This document shows positions 1-8,260 of a stretch of 39,705 nt of DNA, piece by piece (position 1 is the stretch's first letter; each line of letters begins with the position of its first letter). The notes under the pieces were generated by a model, which saw nothing but the letters and a program-made list of their open reading frames with translations, had not been told where the DNA came from and searched no databases. Origin of the DNA: Mageeibacillus sp. UBA1243 (GTDB taxonomy: Bacteria > Bacillota > Clostridia > UBA1212); assembly GCA_002308595.1 (NCBI GenBank), contig DBWH01000062.1, forward strand, positions 44,505-84,209, in the 5' to 3' direction. The position numbers and the translations under genes are program-made.

Positions 1-1089
1 TGCATGACCGAGCAGCCCCACATAGTTGAGGAGATTAAAAAGAAGTACAAAAACGTTGACCTCGTGTTCGGCACCCACAACCTGCACAGGCTGCCCGAAC
101 TGCTCTACAGGGTCATCGACGGAGGCGTCAGGGTTTACGAGACGTCCCGCACCGACAATGAGGTTGCCGAGGGCGTCCCGGTGAAGCGTTGCGGGAACAT
201 TCACGCGTGGGTCACGGTCATGTACGGCTGCGACAACTACTGCACGTATTGCATTGTCCCCTACGTGAGAGGACACGAGCGGAGCCGCAGGCCGGAGGAC
301 ATATTGGCGGAAGTGAAGACGCTTTGCGGCCTTGGCTATAAGGAGATCACCCTCCTCGGACAGAACGTGAACTCGTACGGGAAGGACCTTGGCGATGCCA
401 CGGATTTTGCGGAGCTTTTGAGGCTCATCTGCGAGAACACGCCAATATCCCGCATCCGCTTCATGACGTCCCACCCGAAGGATATTTCGGACAGGCTCAT
501 CGCGGTCATGGCCGAGTTTCCGCAGATCTGCAACCAGCTCCACTTGCCCGTCCAGAGCGGCTCCACGGAGCTTCTGAAGCGCATGAACCGGCACTACACC
601 AGGGAGCAGTACCTTGAGACCGTAAAAAAGGTTCGCGCCGTGAACCCGGGCATTTCGCTCACCACGGATATCATCGTGGGCTTTCCCGGCGAGACCGACG
701 AAAACTTCGAGGACACCCTGAGCCTTGTGGAGGAGGTTCGCTTCGACCAGGCGTACACCTTCATATACTCAAGGCGCGAGGGCACCCCTGCCGCGAAATA
801 TCCGGATCAGGTGCCCGAGGAAACTGTCAAAGAGCGCTTTGACAGGCTGCTTGCCCTTCAGAACCGCATTTCGCGTGAGATTAACGACAGATTTGACGGC
901 GAGGTCGTGGAGGTTCTTTGCGAGGGCCTCAGCAAGACCAACATCGAAAGGTACACCGGGCGCACCGAGGGCAACAAGATCGTGAACTTCACCTCCCCCG
1001 AAAATGTCACGGGCCGCACGGTAAAAGTTAAAATCGACAACGTTCAGACCTGGTCCCTTGAAGGATCACTTCTCGAAATAATATCTTAA
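1..1089 (+). CDS. miaB: tRNA-2-methylthio-N6-dimethylallyladenosine synthase MiaB, 5'-truncated by the window
   Basis: Radical-SAM methylthiotransferase that converts i6A37 to ms2i6A37 in tRNAs reading UNN codons. The reading frame is open from base 1 (TGC-ATG-ACC gives C-M-T-E-Q), so the ATG at 4 is internal and the N-terminal part of the UPF0004 domain lies outside the window. The leading Cys fits the last cluster ligand of that domain (GCM-type motif). Counting from the ATG at 4, the radical-SAM motif CDNYCTYC supplies Cys76, Cys80 and Cys83, and a C-terminal TRAM domain follows from about residue 300 (RYTGRTEGNKIV). The ms2i6A enzyme is preferred over the paralogues MtaB and RimO because of the YGCDNYCTYCIVPYVRG signature. 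Followed by a 63-bp gap carrying one CGCCAATG octamer and a weak CCGGA/TCCGG hairpin. Confidence 0.95.
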   Translation, partial: CMTEQPHIVEEIKKKYKNVDLVFGTHNLHRLPELLYRVIDGGVRVYETSRTDNEVAEGVPVKRCGNIHAWVTVMYGCDNYCTYCIVPYVRGHERSRRPEDILAEVKTLCGLGYKEITLLGQNVNSYGKDLGDATDFAELLRLICENTPISRIRFMTSHPKDISDRLIAVMAEFPQICNQLHLPVQSGSTELLKRMNRHYTREQYLETVKKVRAVNPGISLTTDIIVGFPGETDENFEDTLSLVEEVRFDQAYTFIYSRREGTPAAKYPDQVPEETVKERFDRLLALQNRISREINDRFDGEVVEVLCEGLSKTNIERYTGRTEGNKIVNFTSPENVTGRTVKVKIDNVQTWSLEGSLLEIIS

Positions 1090-1152
1090 GAAGACGCCAA
1101 TGCGCGTCGCCGGAGCTCCCCTTCCGGACGCTCCTTAGGAAAGAACCGCACA

Positions 1153-1989
1153 ATGAAAAACATCAATCTCAATGCATCTTCAGGCATTGAAAAAATCGAA
1201 TGCTTCCTTTTTGACATGGACGGGACGCTTTACCTCGGCAATGACCGCCTTGACGGTGCCCTCGAACTCATCAACCTCTTAAAATCACAGGGCAAGCGCA
1301 CCCTCTACATAACCAACAACTCCTCAAAAGTTGCGAGCGAGTACGTGAAAAAGCTTGCCGGCATGGACATCGACGCAACCGTCGACGACTTTTTCACTTC
1401 GGCGGACGCGATTGTCTATATGCTGAACAAGATAAAACCCGGCGCAAAACTTTACGTTGTAGGCACACCGGGCTTTGAAAATTTCCTGGTTGAAAAGGGT
1501 TTTTCGCTCGTCAGGGGCTACACGCAGGACCCTGCTCTCGTGCCCGATTTTGTGGTGCTCGGCTTTGACACGACTCTGACGTACGACAAGCTCAGGATAA
1601 TGTGCGACTATCTCGTTGACGGTGTCAGATACGTTGCGACACATCCCGACATGGTCTGCCCCGCCGAGGGTCACAGATCCGTGCCGGACGCAGGTTCATT
1701 CATGCTCCTCATTGAGGGCGCTACGGGCAGAAAACCGGAGATCATTGCCGGCAAGCCCAACCCCACCATGATCAACATACTCTGCGAAAAACTCGGCTAC
1801 GAAAAGGACAAGGTCGCGGTCGTCGGCGACAGGCTCAACACGGACATCATGTCCGGCGTCAACGCGGGCTGCAAAACCGTCTGCGTGCTTACGGGCGAGA
1901 CTTCGCTGAAGCTTCTCTCCGAGTCCGACGTAAGCCCGGACTACGTTTTCGACAGCGTAAAAGACATTTACGAGGCCCTGAAGGGCTAA
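1153..1989 (+). CDS. HAD-IIA family hydrolase (NagD / phosphoglycolate-phosphatase-like)
   Basis: 278-residue cytoplasmic phosphatase of the HAD superfamily, class IIA. All four HAD motifs are visible: motif I DMDGT at residues 21-25 (nucleophile Asp21, acid/base Asp23), motif II in YITNNSS, the conserved Lys in GKPNP, and motif IV VGDRLNTDI for Mg2+ binding. The large cap between motifs II and III is typical of class IIA (NagD, AraL, PGP). Family members dephosphorylate small sugar or nucleotide phosphates; the substrate cannot be read from the sequence. An AGGAAAG ribosome site precedes the ATG. It ends 12 bp before nfo, so the two are probably co-transcribed. Confidence 0.88.
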   Translation: MKNINLNASSGIEKIECFLFDMDGTLYLGNDRLDGALELINLLKSQGKRTLYITNNSSKVASEYVKKLAGMDIDATVDDFFTSADAIVYMLNKIKPGAKLYVVGTPGFENFLVEKGFSLVRGYTQDPALVPDFVVLGFDTTLTYDKLRIMCDYLVDGVRYVATHPDMVCPAEGHRSVPDAGSFMLLIEGATGRKPEIIAGKPNPTMINILCEKLGYEKDKVAVVGDRLNTDIMSGVNAGCKTVCVLTGETSLKLLSESDVSPDYVFDSVKDIYEALKG

Positions 1990-2001
1990 AGGAAGGTTAT
2001 T

Positions 2002-2838
2002 ATGTTCGTGATCGGCTGCCATCTTTCCAGTTCTAAAGGATATCTGAATATGGGGCAGGAGGCGTTGTCCATTGGCGGCAATTCGTTCCAGTTCTTCACC
2101 AGGAACCCTCGCGGAGGCGCTGCAAAGCCTGTTGACGAGGACGACGTCAGAGCCTACAACGCGTTTGCGGCCGAAAACGGCATGGGACCGATAATCGCCC
2201 ACGCGCCCTACACAATGAACCCCTGCGCGGCAACAGAGTCTCTGCGCGAGTTCTCGCTGGACACGATGCGCGACGACCTCGCAAGGCTCTCCATGATACC
2301 CGGAAGTCTCTACAATTTCCATCCCGGCTCCCACGTGGGCCAGGGGATCGATACCGGCATTGAGCTCATTGCCGATACTGTCGTCAGGCTTCTTGACTCC
2401 GACAACCCCACACAGATCCTTTTGGAAACGATGGCCGGCAAGGGCAGCGAGGTCGGCAGCCGCTTCGAAGAAATCAGGCGGATCATTGACCTGTCCGGCG
2501 GCGACAGTCGCCTTGGCGTCACTCTTGACACATGCCACGTCTACGACGCGGGCTACAACATTGTGGGGAATCTTGACGGTGTTTTAGAGGAATTCGACAA
2601 TGTGATAGGCCTTCATCGTCTGAAAGCAATCCACCTCAACGACAGCAAAAATCCGTTCTGCTCCCACAAGGACCGCCACGAAAAAATCGGTCAGGGCTCA
2701 ATCGGGATCGACGCCTTTAAGCGCATCATAAACCACAAAGCGCTGCGGGACCTGCCCTTCCTTCTCGAAACCCCTCAGGACGAACTCAGCGGTTGGGGCG
2801 GCGAAATAGCGCTTCTTAAAAGCCTCAGGGAGAACTGA
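2002..2838 (+). CDS. nfo: Endonuclease IV (AP endonuclease family 2)
   Basis: 278-residue apurinic/apyrimidinic endonuclease acting in base-excision repair; it cleaves 5' to abasic sites and uses three Zn ions in a TIM barrel. The family's metal-ligand motifs appear in order: HAPY, FHPGSH, LLETMAGKG, DTCHVYDAGY, IHLNDSK, DRHEKIGQG and LLETPQ. Length matches the family. AAGGAAGG lies just upstream of the ATG and the gene is 12 bp behind the HAD phosphatase. Its natural terminator seems to have been separated from it: only the left arm of a hairpin remains at 2875-2895, and the complete hairpin lies 5.3 kb away at 8204-8256. Confidence 0.96.
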   Translation: MFVIGCHLSSSKGYLNMGQEALSIGGNSFQFFTRNPRGGAAKPVDEDDVRAYNAFAAENGMGPIIAHAPYTMNPCAATESLREFSLDTMRDDLARLSMIPGSLYNFHPGSHVGQGIDTGIELIADTVVRLLDSDNPTQILLETMAGKGSEVGSRFEEIRRIIDLSGGDSRLGVTLDTCHVYDAGYNIVGNLDGVLEEFDNVIGLHRLKAIHLNDSKNPFCSHKDRHEKIGQGSIGIDAFKRIINHKALRDLPFLLETPQDELSGWGGEIALLKSLREN

Positions 2839-2874
2839 TTTTTCGAGGGTTTTAACTCTACCCCGGAAAAGGTA

Positions 2875-2895
2875 ACAAAGCCGGCCGGCGGTCGT
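2875..2895. repeat. Left copy of a 21-bp direct repeat (putative att-like junction)
   Basis: Identical over 21 bp to 8204-8224; the match extends to 23 of 24 if the three upstream bases (GTA here, GTT there) are counted. The repeat begins ACAAAGCCGGCC and ends GGTCGT. At the right copy these bases form the left arm of a strong terminator; here the matching right arm is missing. That is what insertion of the intervening DNA into the nfo terminator with target duplication would give. A family of similar terminators could also produce the match. Confidence 0.7.
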
Positions 2896-2944
2896 CCACA
2901 AGTCACGCTTTTTTTGAATTCAATAATAATCTCAAACAAAATGA

Positions 2945-2973
2945 TTGACAGGTGTTTTGGTTAGTACTATACT
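2945..2973 (+). promoter_or_regulatory. Sigma-A promoter of the metal-transport module
   Basis: Perfect -35 TTGACA (2945-2950), 17-bp spacer, -10 TATACT (2968-2973). Transcription would start near 2980, inside the first operator palindrome, so a bound repressor would block initiation. Confidence 0.85.
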
Positions 2974-2974
2974 T

Positions 2975-2990
2975 GTTAGCTGTAGCTAAC
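2975..2990. promoter_or_regulatory. Operator-like palindrome 1, GTTAGCTGTAGCTAAC
   Basis: A 16-bp palindrome (half-site GTTAGCT) begins two bases after the -10 element and covers the expected start site. A second copy with one central difference is at 3041-3056. The GTTAGC/GCTAAC half-sites recall metal-dependent repressors of the DtxR/MntR type; this assignment is inference, as no regulator gene lies in the window. Confidence 0.75.
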
Positions 2991-3040
2991 AAAATAGGCT
3001 GCCGAACGGGGTATAAAGCCCTTGATTTTTTGAAGCGTCT

Positions 3041-3056
3041 GTTAGCTGCAGCTAAC
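3041..3056. promoter_or_regulatory. Operator-like palindrome 2, GTTAGCTGCAGCTAAC
   Basis: A fully palindromic 16-mer, matching palindrome 1 at 15 of 16 positions, in the 5' untranslated leader and centred 66 bp (about six helical turns) downstream of it. This spacing would suit cooperative binding or looping by one regulator. It ends 10 bp before the AAGGAGG ribosome site. Confidence 0.72.
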
Positions 3057-3077
3057 AATAATCTTAAGGAGGCTCAT

Positions 3078-3326
3078 ATGACTAAATATACAGTAAAAAT
3101 AGACGGCATGGCTTGCGGCATGTGCGAAGCTCATATCCGGGACACGATTGCAAGAGCTTTCCCGAGTGCGAAAAAAGTTTCAGCCTCCGGAAAATCCCGC
3201 GAGGCGACTTTTGTATATGACGGAACAGTTGATGAAAGTGCGATAAGAAAGGTTATTGACGATACAGGTTATACTTTTGTTTCCTTGTCTATGGAACAAT
3301 ACATAAAACACGGACTGTTCGGTTGA
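3078..3326 (+). CDS. Heavy-metal-associated (HMA/CopZ-like) domain protein
   Basis: 82-residue single HMA domain of the ferredoxin-like metallochaperone fold. GMACGMC at residues 10-16 gives the CxxC metal site (Cys13, Cys16), after the usual YTVKIDGM strand. The start is the ATG at 3078, because AAGGAGG (3066-3072) lies 5 bp upstream; the frame stays open further upstream, but that stretch encodes the operators. It is the first gene of the module and precedes two ABC transporter genes, so it may deliver a metal or sense it for the transporter. Copper chaperone is the family default, but iron, zinc or another metal is equally possible here. Confidence 0.8.
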   Translation: MTKYTVKIDGMACGMCEAHIRDTIARAFPSAKKVSASGKSREATFVYDGTVDESAIRKVIDDTGYTFVSLSMEQYIKHGLFG

Positions 3327-3390
3327 AACTGTTCGTGTTCCGATAATAAGATTTTGACTGTTTCATTGTTGGCGGAAAGGAGATTGACAA

Positions 3391-5202
3391 ATGAAACAAA
3401 CCAAGCAAAAGAAACCCAACGAAATCAAAGAACTGCTGGGATATGCAGGAAAGTTTAAGTCCCTGACTTTTTTGGGTATGTTCCTGTCAGCCGCAGCCAT
3501 GATTATGGGGATGATTCCTTACATATGTATCTGGCTTGCAGCAAAAGATCTAATAAAGGTAGCGCCTAACTGGACTGAGGCTTCCGGAATTGAGAAATAC
3601 GGATGGATGGCCTTCGGATTTGCCTTTGGCGGTATCATAGTTTATTTCTGTGCTCTTATGTGCACCCATATCGCAGCCTTCCGGACTGCCGCGAATATAC
3701 GCAAGCAAGGAATGGCACATATGATGAAGGCGCCCCTTGGATTTTTTGACAACAACGGGTCCGGACTTCTCCGCAACAGGCTTGACGGAGGAGCCGCTGA
3801 GACGGAGACGCTTCTTGCCCATAACCTTGCGGACATTGTAGGAACAATCGCAATGTTCGTTTCAATGATTGTACTCATGTTTGTGTTTGATTGGCGGATG
3901 GGCCTTTCCTGCCTCCTGGCTGCGGTGGCTTCAGTTGCGGCCATGTTTTTCATGATGGGCGGAAAAAACGCCAAGCTCATGATGGAGTATCAGTCTGCGC
4001 AGGATACGATGAGTAAAGCGGGCACTGAATACGTGAGGGGCATACCCGTTGTCAAGGTTTTCCAGCAAACCGTTTACTCATTCAAAGCATTTAAATCAGC
4101 CATTGAAGATTACAGCAATAAGGCCGAAAAGTACACAGGCGGTGTTTGTCGTGTACCTCAATCGGTCAATCTCACCTGCACTGAGGGCGTGTTTATTTTC
4201 CTTGTGCCCGCGGTTCTTCTGATAGCGCCTTCCGCACTTTCGAGCGGTTCCTTTGGCGATTTCATAACCAATTTTGCATTTTACGCGGTATTCTCGGCAA
4301 TCGTTTCAACGGCTCTTGCGCGTATCATGTTTGCGGCTTCGGGTTTGATGCTCGCCAAGACCGCTCTTGCCCGTATTGATACCGTCATGAATGCTCCTGT
4401 TCTTAAAGTGACCGACAATCCGAAAACGCCAACGGACAACGGTATAGAATTTAAAAACGTGTCTTTTACGTATGACGGATCAAACACTCCTGCACTTGAA
4501 AATGTTTCATTGAAGGTTTTGCCGGGTCAGACTGTTGCTCTTGTGGGGCCGTCGGGAGGCGGCAAGACCACAGCGGCAAGCCTTATTCCCCGCTTCTGGG
4601 ATGTCACATCGGGAGCCCTTGAAGTTGGCGGTGTTAATGTAAAGGATATTGATCCCCATGTACTCATGGAGAGGGTGGCTTTTGTTTTTCAGAATACGAG
4701 GCTGTTTAAAACGTCAATTCTTGAAAATGTTCGCGCCTCAAGGCCGGATGCATCAAGGGAGGAAGTTCTCTCTGCGCTTCATGCAGCTCAGTGCGACGAT
4801 ATCATTGAAAAACTTCCTGAGGGAATAGATACAATGATCGGATCGAAAGGAACTTATCTTTCAGGCGGCGAGCAGCAACGTATAGCTCTTGCACGCGCCA
4901 TTCTTAAGAACTCGCCAATAATAGTGCTTGATGAGGCCACAGCATTTGCGGATCCGGAAAATGAAGCCATGATACAAAAGGCGCTTAAAACACTAATGGT
5001 TGGGTGTACGGTGGTCATGATAGCCCACAGGCTTTCGACGGTCGTGGGGGCCGACAAGATAGCGGTGCTTGATAACGGAAGGCTTGTGGAAGAAGGAACC
5101 CACGAGCAGCTTTCGTCCTCGGACGGTTTATATTCACGCATGTGGAATGAATACAATCAGGCAGTCAACTGGAAAATATCTTCTGCAAAGGAGGGCGCTT
5201 GA
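3391..5202 (+). CDS. ABC transporter, fused permease/ATPase, YbtP/IrtA-like half of a heterodimer
   Basis: 603 residues: a six-helix type IV (exporter-fold) membrane domain over about residues 20-330 and a C-terminal nucleotide-binding domain. Walker A GPSGGGKTT is at 386-394, signature LSGGEQQR near 490-497, Walker B IIVLDEAT near 510, and the H-loop lies in AHRLST. AAAGGAG precedes the ATG. The next gene is a second half-transporter starting one base after this stop, so the two form a heterodimer. Pairs of this architecture include the siderophore importers YbtPQ and IrtAB as well as drug exporters. The CopZ-like protein and metal-type operators favour metal or metallophore transport; direction and substrate are inference. 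Confidence 0.82.
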   Translation: MKQTKQKKPNEIKELLGYAGKFKSLTFLGMFLSAAAMIMGMIPYICIWLAAKDLIKVAPNWTEASGIEKYGWMAFGFAFGGIIVYFCALMCTHIAAFRTAANIRKQGMAHMMKAPLGFFDNNGSGLLRNRLDGGAAETETLLAHNLADIVGTIAMFVSMIVLMFVFDWRMGLSCLLAAVASVAAMFFMMGGKNAKLMMEYQSAQDTMSKAGTEYVRGIPVVKVFQQTVYSFKAFKSAIEDYSNKAEKYTGGVCRVPQSVNLTCTEGVFIFLVPAVLLIAPSALSSGSFGDFITNFAFYAVFSAIVSTALARIMFAASGLMLAKTALARIDTVMNAPVLKVTDNPKTPTDNGIEFKNVSFTYDGSNTPALENVSLKVLPGQTVALVGPSGGGKTTAASLIPRFWDVTSGALEVGGVNVKDIDPHVLMERVAFVFQNTRLFKTSILENVRASRPDASREEVLSALHAAQCDDIIEKLPEGIDTMIGSKGTYLSGGEQQRIALARAILKNSPIIVLDEATAFADPENEAMIQKALKTLMVGCTVVMIAHRLSTVVGADKIAVLDNGRLVEEGTHEQLSSSDGLYSRMWNEYNQAVNWKISSAKEGA

Positions 5203-5203
5203 A

Positions 5204-6946
5204 ATGATTGGCAAAAGTCTTAAAAGAAAATACGCTCTAACAGATAAGGGACTCAAAAACACTAAAAAAGGCGCAGCCTGGACCGTGGTTGTCAACCTGC
5301 TCATGATGGCGGGCATGGGAATACTGTATTTCCTTATGCAGAAATACATGGATACTTTGACAAAAGGCTCGCCGCTTCCCAACGCATGGATATTCCTGGC
5401 TCTTGTAATAGCGTTTTTTGTCCTGTCATTCGTAACACATTTGCAACAGTACCGCGCGACGTACGGGCTTGTATACCGGGAAATCAAAGATACCAGAATA
5501 GGCCTTGCTGAAAGGATGCGCAAACTTCCTCTTGGGTATTTCGGAAAGCGCGACCTTGCGGATCTTACGGAAACAATCATGGGAGACGTGAACCGCCTTG
5601 AACACGTCTGGTCTCACTGCCTTGGGTATCTTTACGGCGCATTTATATCGACGGCAATCATTGCCGTGGTCCTTTTTATCTACGACTGGAGAATGGCTAT
5701 TGCATGTCTCTGGGGCGTGCCTGTTGCATTTATCCTTCTTTTCGGCAGCAGGAAAGTTCAAAAGAAGTATTCGCAAAAGCTTAAGGCGGATGCATTGGCG
5801 ATGTCTGACAACATTCAGGAATCTCTTGAGAACGTTCGCGAAATCAGGGCAACAAACCGTGAGGAAGAATACCTCAAGAGGCTTTACAATAAGGTTGATA
5901 AGTTCGAAAAGACCAATCGAAAGAGCGAACTTGTGGTTGGTGTATTTGTTAACGCCGCTTCGGTTATCATGCGCCTTGGCGTCGCAACAACCATCCTTGC
6001 AGGTGCCTCTCTAATCCTTTCGGGCAATATAAACTTCATGATGCTGTTTATGTTTCTCATGGTCATAACACGTATCTATGCGCCGTTTGACCAGTCTCTT
6101 GCGCTGATTGCAGAGATGTTTGTTTCTCAGGTGTCGGCAAACCGCCTTAACGAGATAAATGAGACTCCTACAGCTGAAGGTGCAGAAGTGTTCAAACCTA
6201 AAGGACATGACATTGTATTTGAGAATGTCAGCTTTGCTTATGACAGCCAAAACGTACTTGACAATGTAAGCTTTACAGCAAAAGAAGGTGAAATCACTGC
6301 TTTAGTCGGCCCCTCCGGCTCAGGCAAGAGTACCTGCGCACGCCTTGCGGCAAGGCTCTGGGATGTGAGCAGCGGTTCGATTAAAGTTGGCGGTGTAGAT
6401 ATATCATCGGTGGATCCCGAAGTGCTTCTTACCGACTATTCCATGGTGTTCCAGGATGTAGTGCTGTTTGACGATACAGTTATGGAAAACATCAGGCTCG
6501 GAAAACACGGCGCCTCCGATGAGGAGGTTCTTGCAGCCGCTAAAGCCGCAAACTGCAGCGAATTTGTGGAAAAGCTTCCTGAAGGATACAAGACTGTAAT
6601 CGGTGAGAACGGAGCCAAACTGTCAGGCGGAGAGCGCCAGCGCATTTCCATCGCGAGGGCTTTGCTTAAAGACTCGCCAATAGTACTTCTTGACGAGGCA
6701 ACAGCGTCCCTTGACGTTGAAAACGAAACCAAGGTTCAGGGGGCACTGTCAAGGCTGCTTGCCGGCAAGACGGTTCTGGTCATTGCCCACAGAATGCGCA
6801 CGGTTGAAGCCGCAGATAAAATTGTTGTATTGAAAGACGGCAAGGTAGCCGAAGAGGGCTCGCCAAAAGACCTTTACAACGATGAAAACAGTATTTTCCG
6901 TCACATGGCGGAGCTCCAGTCAAAGAGCGCCTCATGGACAGTATAA
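5204..6946 (+). CDS. ABC transporter, fused permease/ATPase, YbtQ/IrtB-like partner half
   Basis: 580 residues with six predicted membrane helices and a C-terminal ATPase: Walker A GPSGSGKST at 369-377, signature LSGGERQR near 473-480, Walker B IVLLDEAT near 493, H-loop in IAHRMRT. The start chosen is the ATG at 5204, preceded by AAAGGAGGG and one base after the TGA of the upstream half-transporter; the longer open frame back to 5069 only overlaps that gene. Both halves keep Walker motifs and signature sequences, so neither ATPase site is obviously dead. Acts in the cytoplasmic membrane with the 3391 product. Confidence 0.83.
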   Translation: MIGKSLKRKYALTDKGLKNTKKGAAWTVVVNLLMMAGMGILYFLMQKYMDTLTKGSPLPNAWIFLALVIAFFVLSFVTHLQQYRATYGLVYREIKDTRIGLAERMRKLPLGYFGKRDLADLTETIMGDVNRLEHVWSHCLGYLYGAFISTAIIAVVLFIYDWRMAIACLWGVPVAFILLFGSRKVQKKYSQKLKADALAMSDNIQESLENVREIRATNREEEYLKRLYNKVDKFEKTNRKSELVVGVFVNAASVIMRLGVATTILAGASLILSGNINFMMLFMFLMVITRIYAPFDQSLALIAEMFVSQVSANRLNEINETPTAEGAEVFKPKGHDIVFENVSFAYDSQNVLDNVSFTAKEGEITALVGPSGSGKSTCARLAARLWDVSSGSIKVGGVDISSVDPEVLLTDYSMVFQDVVLFDDTVMENIRLGKHGASDEEVLAAAKAANCSEFVEKLPEGYKTVIGENGAKLSGGERQRISIARALLKDSPIVLLDEATASLDVENETKVQGALSRLLAGKTVLVIAHRMRTVEAADKIVVLKDGKVAEEGSPKDLYNDENSIFRHMAELQSKSASWTV

Positions 6947-6967
6947 ATTGAGAAAGGAAAAAATAAT

Positions 6968-8188
6968 ATGAAATTTAAGCATTTATCTTTTATTGTTGTT
7001 CTGATGCTCCTTATGGGCATATTTGCAGGCTGCGCAGGAAATAACCCGGCTGCAGAGCCAACTGCAAAGATTGAACCGACACAAAAACAGGAATCGACTC
7101 CTGAAGCTGAGCCGACTCCTGAATCCGGCAACAGCTTTGCCGGAGGAAAGGGAACTGCGGAGGATCCTTGGCAGATTAAGACCCCTGCTCAGATGAATAT
7201 GATCCGCGACAATCTTACTGCGCATTATGTGCTTGCAGATGACATTGATCTTTCTTCGTTTGAAAACTGGGTACCTGTAGGCTCCTTTAAATCATTATCA
7301 GACGCCCCTGAAGATGCTGAAGTCCCTCATCCCGATTACGCATTTACGGGCACATTTGACGGCGCAGGTCATGTTATTTCTAACCTGACTGTATCTTGTG
7401 AATCGCCAATGGGCGCAGGCCTTTTCGGATGCGCCTCGGGAACTGATTCTTCAACTGCTTTTATTGGCAATTTCACTCTTAAAAATGTGAATGTATCAGG
7501 GTTTTATCTCGTTGGCGGTGCAGTGGGTCTTCAGTTCATGAATTGCAAGGTTTCAAACATTCATCTTGAAGGCAATAATAAATTGACGGGCATGCAAGGA
7601 ATCGGCGGTATTGTGGGAACAGGTTTTGACCTGATTTCAGACTGCTCAGCCACTGCGGATATAACTGTTATGGGTGATGACGGCGCTTGCGCAGGGTTAA
7701 TTGCCGGCGGTACAACAATGAGTCCCATCAAAAACTGCACCGTTAAGGATGGAAACATTACAGCTGATGGCAATCTGACCTGGGGCTTTGGCGCCGTTTG
7801 CGGTGCTCCGTGGGGCGCAGCCGAAATATCGGGGTGTAAGGTAAGCGGTACCTCCATCACTGTGAGCGGAAATAATTGCCGCCTTATAGGAGGCTTGGTT
7901 GGCTTTGCCGGCACTTATGCTCCCTCTGACCCTGCAATCATCTCCGGGTGCACTGTGGAGAATGTTATCATTAATGTTTCAGACAGTGCAGATTCTGTGG
8001 GTGGACTTATAGGAGCCGGCAAGGAAGTGATGGAGGGCAGCGAGGTGATGTCATCGTTTACCGTAAGCGGCTGCAATGTTTCCGGCAGTATCAAAGGCGG
8101 AAAAACCAATATTGCATCAGTTGTGGGCGACCCTGCATGCGCAGTGTCGGTGGACTGCGAAGGTGAAATGGCTGTCGTTAAGGACTGA
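6968..8188 (+). CDS. GLUG-repeat surface lipoprotein of the transport module
   Basis: 406 residues. A lipoprotein signal peptide (IFAGC, lipid-modified Cys22) is followed by a Pro/Thr/Glu/Gln linker (about 25-55), then a region opening with GTAEDPWQIKTPAQ and containing repeated glycine-rich turns (VGGAVG, IGGIVG, AGLIAGG, GGLVGF, GGLIGAG) typical of GLUG motifs in bacterial surface proteins that form beta-helices. It lies 21 bp after the second ABC gene with an AAAGGA site, so it belongs to the same operon. A lipid-anchored protein beside a transporter could bind substrate, but GLUG proteins are usually adhesin- or protease-associated, so the role is unknown. One CGCCAATG octamer at 7404. 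Confidence 0.78.
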   Translation: MKFKHLSFIVVLMLLMGIFAGCAGNNPAAEPTAKIEPTQKQESTPEAEPTPESGNSFAGGKGTAEDPWQIKTPAQMNMIRDNLTAHYVLADDIDLSSFENWVPVGSFKSLSDAPEDAEVPHPDYAFTGTFDGAGHVISNLTVSCESPMGAGLFGCASGTDSSTAFIGNFTLKNVNVSGFYLVGGAVGLQFMNCKVSNIHLEGNNKLTGMQGIGGIVGTGFDLISDCSATADITVMGDDGACAGLIAGGTTMSPIKNCTVKDGNITADGNLTWGFGAVCGAPWGAAEISGCKVSGTSITVSGNNCRLIGGLVGFAGTYAPSDPAIISGCTVENVIINVSDSADSVGGLIGAGKEVMEGSEVMSSFTVSGCNVSGSIKGGKTNIASVVGDPACAVSVDCEGEMAVVKD

Positions 8189-8203
8189 TAATTAATAAAC
8201 GTT

Positions 8204-8224
8204 ACAAAGCCGGCCGGCGGTCGT
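8204..8224. repeat. Right copy of the 21-bp direct repeat
   Basis: Identical to 2875-2895. Its first 12 bases (8204-8215) pair with 8245-8256 in the terminator hairpin, so this copy sits in what looks like the original, intact context. Confidence 0.7.
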
Positions 8225-8260
8225 TCCCGAAAACGACTCTGCCGGGCCGGCTTTGTTTTT
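8204..8260 (+). terminator. Rho-independent terminator, forward
   Basis: ACAAAGCCGGCC (8204-8215) pairs with GGCCGGCTTTGT (8245-8256), followed by a run of T. It ends transcription of the transport module; before the putative insertion it would have terminated nfo. The T-tract overlaps the stop codon of the convergent metH gene. Confidence 0.88.

Larger units (their letters stand above)
2896..8203. mobile_element. Putative inserted 5.3-kb metal/metallophore transport module, no recombinase
   Basis: Everything between the two 21-bp direct repeats forms one co-directional unit with its own promoter, two operator palindromes and four genes. It looks more AT-rich than its neighbours, uses different codons, and holds only two CGCCAAKG octamers where about ten would be expected from the rest of the window. 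No integrase, transposase or terminal inverted repeat was found, so insertion would have needed a recombinase in trans or homologous recombination. The island status is inference from repeat, composition and motif depletion together. Confidence 0.55.

Noticed and set aside
2952..3077. 42-codon N-terminal extension of the HMA-domain protein
   Set aside because: It would translate the promoter, both operators and the AAGGAGG site; the ATG at 3078 is ideally placed.
8201..8224. Integron attC site or cassette boundary at the right direct repeat
   Set aside because: GTTACAA does not fit the GTTRRRY core, and no paired inner sites or integrase are present.
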